Below, one piece after another: positions 59,990-64,000 of a DNA stretch of 64,000 nt. The stretch is taken from positions 1 to 64,000 of the forward strand of contig CAYQOU010000012.1 of assembly GCA_964419255.1 (NCBI GenBank). The letters run 5' to 3'. The first letter of the stretch is position 1. Each line of letters starts with the position of its first letter. Origin of the DNA: CAZPHU01 sp964419255. GTDB lineage: Bacteria; Fibrobacterota; Chitinivibrionia; Chitinivibrionales; CAYFVL01. A model generated the notes under the pieces. It saw only the letters and a program-made list of their open reading frames with translations, had not been told where the DNA came from and made no database searches. The position numbers were made by a program, and so were the translations under genes.

Positions 59990-60551
59990 ATCATGTTCCT
60001 TTAATGCCTGTCTTGATGGCTGAGAAATCGACCATCAAAAATAAATACAGGGGTAATTCAAACAGCTTAAGAGTATTTCTTTGCAGTAGATTAGAAACTG
60101 TTTAAACCAATAATATCATTCAAATGAAGAAATTTAAAGGGAAATGGATAATTTCTACTGGGCGATAGTGATACTTTAAAATATTTGGTGGGAATAGCTT
60201 TTTCCAAGATAATGGTTTTTATGATCTTAATTTCAATAGGGTTTCGGATACGAAATACGATGCATGCCGAGTTTTTCGCATGCGCCGAAGGATGTTATGA
60301 CCTGAATTGAACCGCTTTGAGCCGATGAGCCGCGCGAGCCATCGAGGGTAGAACGGATTAAAAGTCGCGCTGAGTACCCACCGACGCTTTTCGGGCTTGC
60401 TCAGGCTCGCATGGCCGATTGTGTGATTCGCCGCGAGAGAATCGCTCTTTTCAGGTATGTCCTGGTGCAAGATGTATATCATCCACCATGGGTGGTGGAG
60501 GTGAAGGGGTGATTCGGGCATGAGAAAGACCGAATCACTCGAAAAATCCGA
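59990..60551. other. Intergenic region between the hybrid kinase and the FGE-domain gene
   Basis: These 562 bases hold no supported gene. The first 250 are AT-rich and probably include the promoter of the kinase gene on the minus strand. The middle is copy H of the dispersed inverted repeat (60301-60455). A 100-codon open frame over it (60219-60521, minus strand) is judged to be a product of the repeat, not a gene. Confidence 0.5.
60301..60455. repeat. Dispersed inverted-repeat element, copy H (full)
   Basis: The outer ends are CCTGAATTGAACCGCT (60301-60316) and AATCGCTCTTTTCAGG (60440-60455), imperfect inverted repeats. Inside are TTTGAGCCGATGAGCCGCGC on the left and GATTGTGTGATTCGCCGCGA followed by GAGAATCGCT on the right. 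The central 75 bp are not shared with the other copies. Confidence 0.75.
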
Positions 60552-61784
60552 TCAATTGGACTTGCAGCACCGAAAGCCGGTTTGAGGCTTTGCTGTACCT
60601 CCTACACCCGGTGATATCGTCTGACACTTTGAATATGGTCCGCCCATGAGCATGGGCCGATTGTTTTTACCAACAACCCACTCGAAAATATTGCCGGTCA
60701 TATCATAGATGCCGAACTTGCTGATGCATCTGTACCTGCTGCCGGATGTTTCCACCTTTTGTGCACCTTCTGTATTACATATTTCTTCGTCAAAAACCCA
60801 TCCATACGGATAGGTATACTCTTCCAATCCGCTACAGGCGTACTGCCATTCTTCAACCGTGCAGAGTCTTTTACCCTGTTGTTCGCAAAGCTTCTGAGCT
60901 TCATCAAATGAGATGTTTCCTTTGGGGGGTACCCCTTTCTTGTTAGGATACTCATATTTATCGACACACACTTTCAGGAAGGGACGGTCGGTTTTTCCCG
61001 GTGGGATATCAACCAGGCTCATGCTTTCGTCACAGAAAAGAGTCTTGGCATATTTTTGGATATTAGATTCGTATGATGACTTGGAATGCCTTATTACTCG
61101 GGCAATCTGAGTATGCTCATATTGCAAGGTGTTTCCCGATGGCGTTTCGAGTGTCAGGCTTTTTGCATCATTTGCCTTGATAAATCCAACCTGAACGACT
61201 GGTGGAAGCTGCTTCCCATATTCATCGGTCTTCGTACTGAAAACATACACCGTATCGAGAGGACCGCGTGACTCCGGCGTTTTCCTTTTTTCTTTCTTAT
61301 CGGAATCATCGACAGCTGTTGCGATCTGTTTAATGATTTCGCGAGCAATAGGAACAACCGATCCATCGATATTCAGATAAAGAGTCTCATCACCCACGTC
61401 CTGAATCTTACCACGAAATACAGTTCCGGAGGTAATGGTTACGTCAATTTTTTGGGATTTGTTATTCAATTTCTGTATGTCTTCGTAGGAAAGAGCCTGA
61501 CCATTTTTATTTTGTTCTGCTGCATCCTGGACAGATTTTTTAGGGGCTTCCAATAATTTATACTTGAGAATAAGCGTCCCTCTGAACTTATAGGGAGTGC
61601 CATCCTGCTCGATTATCAGGGAGGTGTCATTCTTCATTTCTACCACCCCCTCAAGAACATCTCCAGTCGTTAACTTCATCCTGTATTTTCCACCAAGCTG
61701 GATAACACTAAGGTCCTGTATAGCTCCTGCCGGCTTGAAAAGGAGAATGACCAGGCAGATCACAACCGATACTCCGGATTTCAT
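60552..61784 (-). CDS. Exported protein with a C-terminal FGE-sulfatase (SUMF1-like) domain
   Basis: This 410-aa protein has an N-terminal signal peptide (MKSGVSVVICLVILLFKPAGA). Residues about 25-160 contain two similar beta-rich segments of an Sm/RCK-like type (YRMKLTTGDVLEGVVEMKND; VTITSGTVFRGKIQDVGDET). The C-terminal part (about 260-410) has the FGE-sulfatase pattern FDEAQKLCEQQGKRLCTVEE, YPYGWVFDEEICNTEG, FGIYDMTGNIFEWV and a closing TGFRCCKS. Real formylglycine enzymes need a specific cysteine pair, which is not clear here, so it may be a binding domain. Its role is unknown. Confidence 0.78.
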   Translation of the reverse strand: MKSGVSVVICLVILLFKPAGAIQDLSVIQLGGKYRMKLTTGDVLEGVVEMKNDTSLIIEQDGTPYKFRGTLILKYKLLEAPKKSVQDAAEQNKNGQALSYEDIQKLNNKSQKIDVTITSGTVFRGKIQDVGDETLYLNIDGSVVPIAREIIKQIATAVDDSDKKEKRKTPESRGPLDTVYVFSTKTDEYGKQLPPVVQVGFIKANDAKSLTLETPSGNTLQYEHTQIARVIRHSKSSYESNIQKYAKTLFCDESMSLVDIPPGKTDRPFLKVCVDKYEYPNKKGVPPKGNISFDEAQKLCEQQGKRLCTVEEWQYACSGLEEYTYPYGWVFDEEICNTEGAQKVETSGSRYRCISKFGIYDMTGNIFEWVVGKNNRPMLMGGPYSKCQTISPGVGGTAKPQTGFRCCKSN

Positions 61785-61853
61785 ACTATCTCCTCATAAA
61801 ACGTGTGCGTCGCTTAATCATCTTCATTTAAGTTGAACTTCCGTATTTTACCC

Positions 61854-61945
61854 CCGAATTGATCGGCTCTGAGCGGATGAGTCGTGCAATCTCTTATGGT
61901 ATTAAGGATTGTGCGGATCGCCGCGAGAGAATCTATAAATTCAGG
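61854..61945. repeat. Dispersed inverted-repeat element, copy I (full, compact)
   Basis: The compact 92-bp copy shows the design most clearly. The outer ends are CCGAATTGAT (61854-61863) and AATTCAGG (61938-61945), with GGCTCTGAGCGGATGAGTCG on the left. An inner inverted pair GTGCAATC / GATTGTGC (61884-61891 and 61908-61915) surrounds a short loop, and GGATCGCCGCGAGAGAATCT lies on the right. It sits in the divergent gap before the adenylate kinase gene. Confidence 0.75.
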
Positions 61946-62200
61946 TTACAAGCAATTTCTCATATACAAACATATCAAATGCCATATAAAGATAAAAAAT
62001 TGTTTTAGTTTTACGTATGTACTTTAATGATTTATAGGAAAATTGGCATTATCGGCATTTTTGTCGGTTTTCTCGTCGGCAGCCCTTTATTCCGCGGAAG
62101 TGACTGTCACAGTGTATTTTTAGTTCATCGAACGGAGCAAAATCCTTGTGTTTACAAGCCATTGGCAGGTTGTATTAACTCGAAAAAAGGAGTCTTTTGT

Positions 62201-62776
62201 ATGGCTGCAGGAAAACAGGTGGTTATGTTTGGCCCTCCGGGAGCAGGAAAAGGAACTCAGGCTGCAAAGCTTGTTGAGCTGATTTCGGTCCCGCACATAT
62301 CGACAGGAGATATGTTTCGGTATCACATAAAAAATGATACTGGTCTTGGTAAAACAGCTAAAGAGTATTCGAATCAGGGAAAACTTGTCCCAGACGAAGT
62401 GACTATAGCGATGGTGCGCGAGCGGTTGAGTCGTGATGATGTAAAAGAGGGTTTTCTGCTCGATGGTTTTCCCAGAAGTGTTCCACAGGCAGAGGCTCTG
62501 GACAAAATGCTGCCCGAGCTGGGTCTTGGCCTCGACCATGTGGTCAATATTGCGGTTGCCGATGAGGAAATAAAGCAGCGTCTGGCCAAAAGGGCTACAA
62601 TAGAAGGACGTGCGGACGATGCAGATGCATCGGTTGTGCAAAATCGTCTGGACACCTATAAAAGTCAGAGTGAGCCATGCCTCGAATACTATCGCCCCCA
62701 AGGTATCGTACGAGATATAAACGGCCTCGGAACGATAGACGAAGTATTCGACCGCATCAAAAAGATTTTCGAGTAA
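62201..62776 (+). CDS. adk: Adenylate kinase (short type)
   Basis: This 191-aa adenylate kinase interconverts ATP, ADP and AMP. The P-loop GPPGAGKGTQAAK (about residues 11-23), ISTGDMFR (AMP-binding), DGFPRSVPQAEAL and NRLDTYKSQSEP (the arginine-containing C-part) are all present. The segment where a long LID with a zinc site would be is short (KRATIEGRADDAD), so it is the short, LID-less variant. AAAAAAGGAG precedes the ATG. The frame is open upstream to 62027, but that part looks non-coding. A terminator follows. Confidence 0.95.
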   Translation: MAAGKQVVMFGPPGAGKGTQAAKLVELISVPHISTGDMFRYHIKNDTGLGKTAKEYSNQGKLVPDEVTIAMVRERLSRDDVKEGFLLDGFPRSVPQAEALDKMLPELGLGLDHVVNIAVADEEIKQRLAKRATIEGRADDADASVVQNRLDTYKSQSEPCLEYYRPQGIVRDINGLGTIDEVFDRIKKIFE

Positions 62777-62785
62777 TTCCGATAA

Positions 62786-62821
62786 CCCGGAGCGGAAATG
62801 GGAATCCCTCCGGGCTTTTTT
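62786..62821 (+). terminator. Rho-independent terminator after adenylate kinase
   Basis: CCCGGAG (62786-62792) pairs with CTCCGGG (62808-62814) across a 15-base loop, followed by CTTTTTT. It lies 10 bp after the adk stop codon. Confidence 0.8.
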
Positions 62822-63042
62822 GTGTATAATTTCGTTAGTGCTTAAACCTTTGTACGGAGCTGCTTGTCAGGATACGGTCTGGCTTCGGCAACTTCCACCG
62901 CGCTCAGCACGGGCCGCTCAGCCTGCGGTCGCTTCTTCTGTTGTATTCTGCTCCAGGAAAAAGGGAGGGGGGCATCCCGTTTGCGGGACGGGAGGCGCGG
63001 AAGAACCGTTTCTGGGGGCAGAGAGGCTGAAAAGCTGATTGC

Positions 63043-64000
63043 CTACACGTTTAATTCTTCTTTTTTCATTTTTCTCATGAACCGTTGCTGCTTCCATTCG
63101 TAAGAGCCGAAAACTCCCAGAAGGACGGCCAGTATAATCATGGGGAGCTGAAGAACGGAAGCCGGCAAAAAATATGGCAGAAGAAACTGCTGCCTGAACA
63201 TTCGCATACCCGGGATCATAAGAAGTGCTTCTCCCAACAGTTTTACAAACCAGAGGATGCCCGCAAGAGGCCAGCAGTCCGAAGAGAGGAAGGCTGCTCC
63301 TGTGGCGGTGATCAAGGAAAGGTAAAAAGAAAAGATACCGCCAAGGAACATGATCTGTCCGGGATTATAATGAACCGTTTTTGAACCCCATCTTTTCCGT
63401 TGCTCGAAAACCCCACGGAGTGTCGGCGTCGGCGTGGTTGTAACGGCCCCCCTGGTGTCGGTCATGTATCGTAGTTTCCAGCTCTTGTCACGCCAGATAC
63501 GCTGCAGAAGCAAATCATCATCTCCGGACACAAGCTCCTGCACAGTACTATATCCATCGATTTGCTTGAAAATAGATTTTCGAAATGCCAGATTATTGGC
63601 ATTGGAATTCAGTGGAAATCCTGCACCTATAGCGGCAGCCGAAACAATACCATGAGAGAGAAATTCGATTGCCTGAAATCCATACAGAAGCGGTGAGATA
63701 GTGGTGTCACGATGATATGTTGTGATTCCCTGCACCAGGCCGACATTTTCTTCGAAGTGGCAATCGATAGATTCAAGCCATCTCTCACCCACCACGCAAT
63801 CGGCGTCGGTGTATACAATTATCTCATTTTTCGCAATACTGATAGCCTGGGTTAGAGCGTTTTTCTTTGGACTGCACGCGATTGGAAGCGTTGTAATGTC
63901 GATAATATAAAGATTTTCAAACTCCTGCCGGAGCTTCTCAAGAATCTGTCGGGTAGCATCGATAGAGCGGTCATTTGCTACTATGACTTCATATCTCGAC
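63043..64000 (-). CDS. Glycosyltransferase family 2, C-terminal part (truncated by window edge)
   Basis: The 5' end of this gene lies beyond position 64000. The visible 318 codons run from SRYEVIVANDRSIDATRQIL (a GT2 nucleotide-binding region) through YTDADCVVGERW (the DxD metal motif), DGYSTVQELVSGDDDLLLQRIWRD and the Q(R/Q)RKRWGSK motif (EQRKRWGS). Three hydrophobic helices follow (about 63055-63345), and it ends KKEELNV. This is a processive or membrane-linked GT2 such as a cellulose/hyaluronan synthase-like or ceramide glucosyltransferase-like enzyme. The acceptor is unknown. A GTG at 63795 is not the true start, since the reading frame continues upstream. Confidence 0.85.
   Translation of the reverse strand, partial: SRYEVIVANDRSIDATRQILEKLRQEFENLYIIDITTLPIACSPKKNALTQAISIAKNEIIVYTDADCVVGERWLESIDCHFEENVGLVQGITTYHRDTTISPLLYGFQAIEFLSHGIVSAAAIGAGFPLNSNANNLAFRKSIFKQIDGYSTVQELVSGDDDLLLQRIWRDKSWKLRYMTDTRGAVTTTPTPTLRGVFEQRKRWGSKTVHYNPGQIMFLGGIFSFYLSLITATGAAFLSSDCWPLAGILWFVKLLGEALLMIPGMRMFRQQFLLPYFLPASVLQLPMIILAVLLGVFGSYEWKQQRFMRKMKKEELNV

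Noticed and set aside
60219..60521. A 100-codon open frame on the minus strand
   Set aside because: It lies across copy H of the dispersed repeat, has no ribosome-binding site and its composition follows the repeat arms. Similar repeat-driven false frames extend the starts of glgC and the long NfeD gene.
62896..62932. Further copy of the dispersed repeat (CGCTCAGCACGGGCCGCTCA)
   Set aside because: It shares CGCTCAG and CCGCTCAG with the arms but lacks the GATTCGC and ACTCATC parts, so chance similarity cannot be excluded.

Overview
The window is chromosomal DNA of a diderm (Gram-negative-type) bacterium of mid GC content. Signs of an outer membrane are an LpxL/HtrB-like acyltransferase, LPP20-type and other lipoproteins, an MltC-like lytic transglycosylase and a small predicted beta-barrel protein. 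No rRNA, tRNA, phage, insertion sequence or CRISPR array was recognised. The phylum cannot be fixed from these genes. A Fibrobacterota/FCB-like or deltaproteobacterium-like lineage is only a guess.

Layout. 0.7-8.0 kb: a complete four-gene Wadjet (JetABCD/MksFEBG) anti-plasmid SMC system. 8.4-15.4 kb: a TPR lipoprotein, a YghA-type short-chain dehydrogenase, Ku and LigD (non-homologous end joining), a DUF1328 protein, and a diadenylate cyclase fused to a CdaR/YbbR region. 16.4-25.2 kb: a tightly packed eight-gene operon for an unidentified glycan (two epimerases, two further oxidoreductases, one GT4 and three tandem CgeB-like glycosyltransferases), followed by DUF2267. 25.7-31.8 kb: a four-gene minus-strand operon of exported proteins (MltC-like transglycosylase, LPP20 lipoprotein, WD40-caspase, LPP20/DUF4384 protein). 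32-40 kb: exported S41 and M23 peptidases, a rhodanese/DUF2892/DUF892/Rho_N operon, FtsH and small membrane proteins. 40-46.6 kb: an RmlD-like reductase, a flotillin/NfeD operon and GlgC. 46.7-64 kb: a group 2 sigma-70 factor, a lipoprotein, a sulfotransferase, DinB, YhbY, an acyltransferase, an aromatic amino acid lyase with an envelope protein, a DUF362 ferredoxin, a lipoate-ligase-like protein, a hybrid histidine kinase, an FGE-sulfatase-domain protein, adenylate kinase and a truncated GT2.

Two patterns cut across the genes. First, ten sequences with the exact GG-N10-GC geometry of sigma-54 (RpoN) promoters lie just upstream of genes between 9.9 and 39.7 kb. I found no convincing ones outside that interval. 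They precede ku, a secreted protein, the glycan operon, the caspase operon, the S41 and M23 peptidases, the rhodanese operon, a 61-aa protein, ftsH and a 107-aa membrane protein. This suggests one sigma-54 envelope/DNA-damage stress island of about 30 kb. Second, an imperfect inverted-repeat element (40-170 bp, arms carrying GAGCGRYTCT and GCGGCGATTCGCACAAT or their complements) recurs at least nine times, almost always between genes.

All assignments come from reading the sequence and recognising families by eye. No searches were run. Coordinates of start codons are choices based on Shine-Dalgarno sequences, signal peptides and overlaps.
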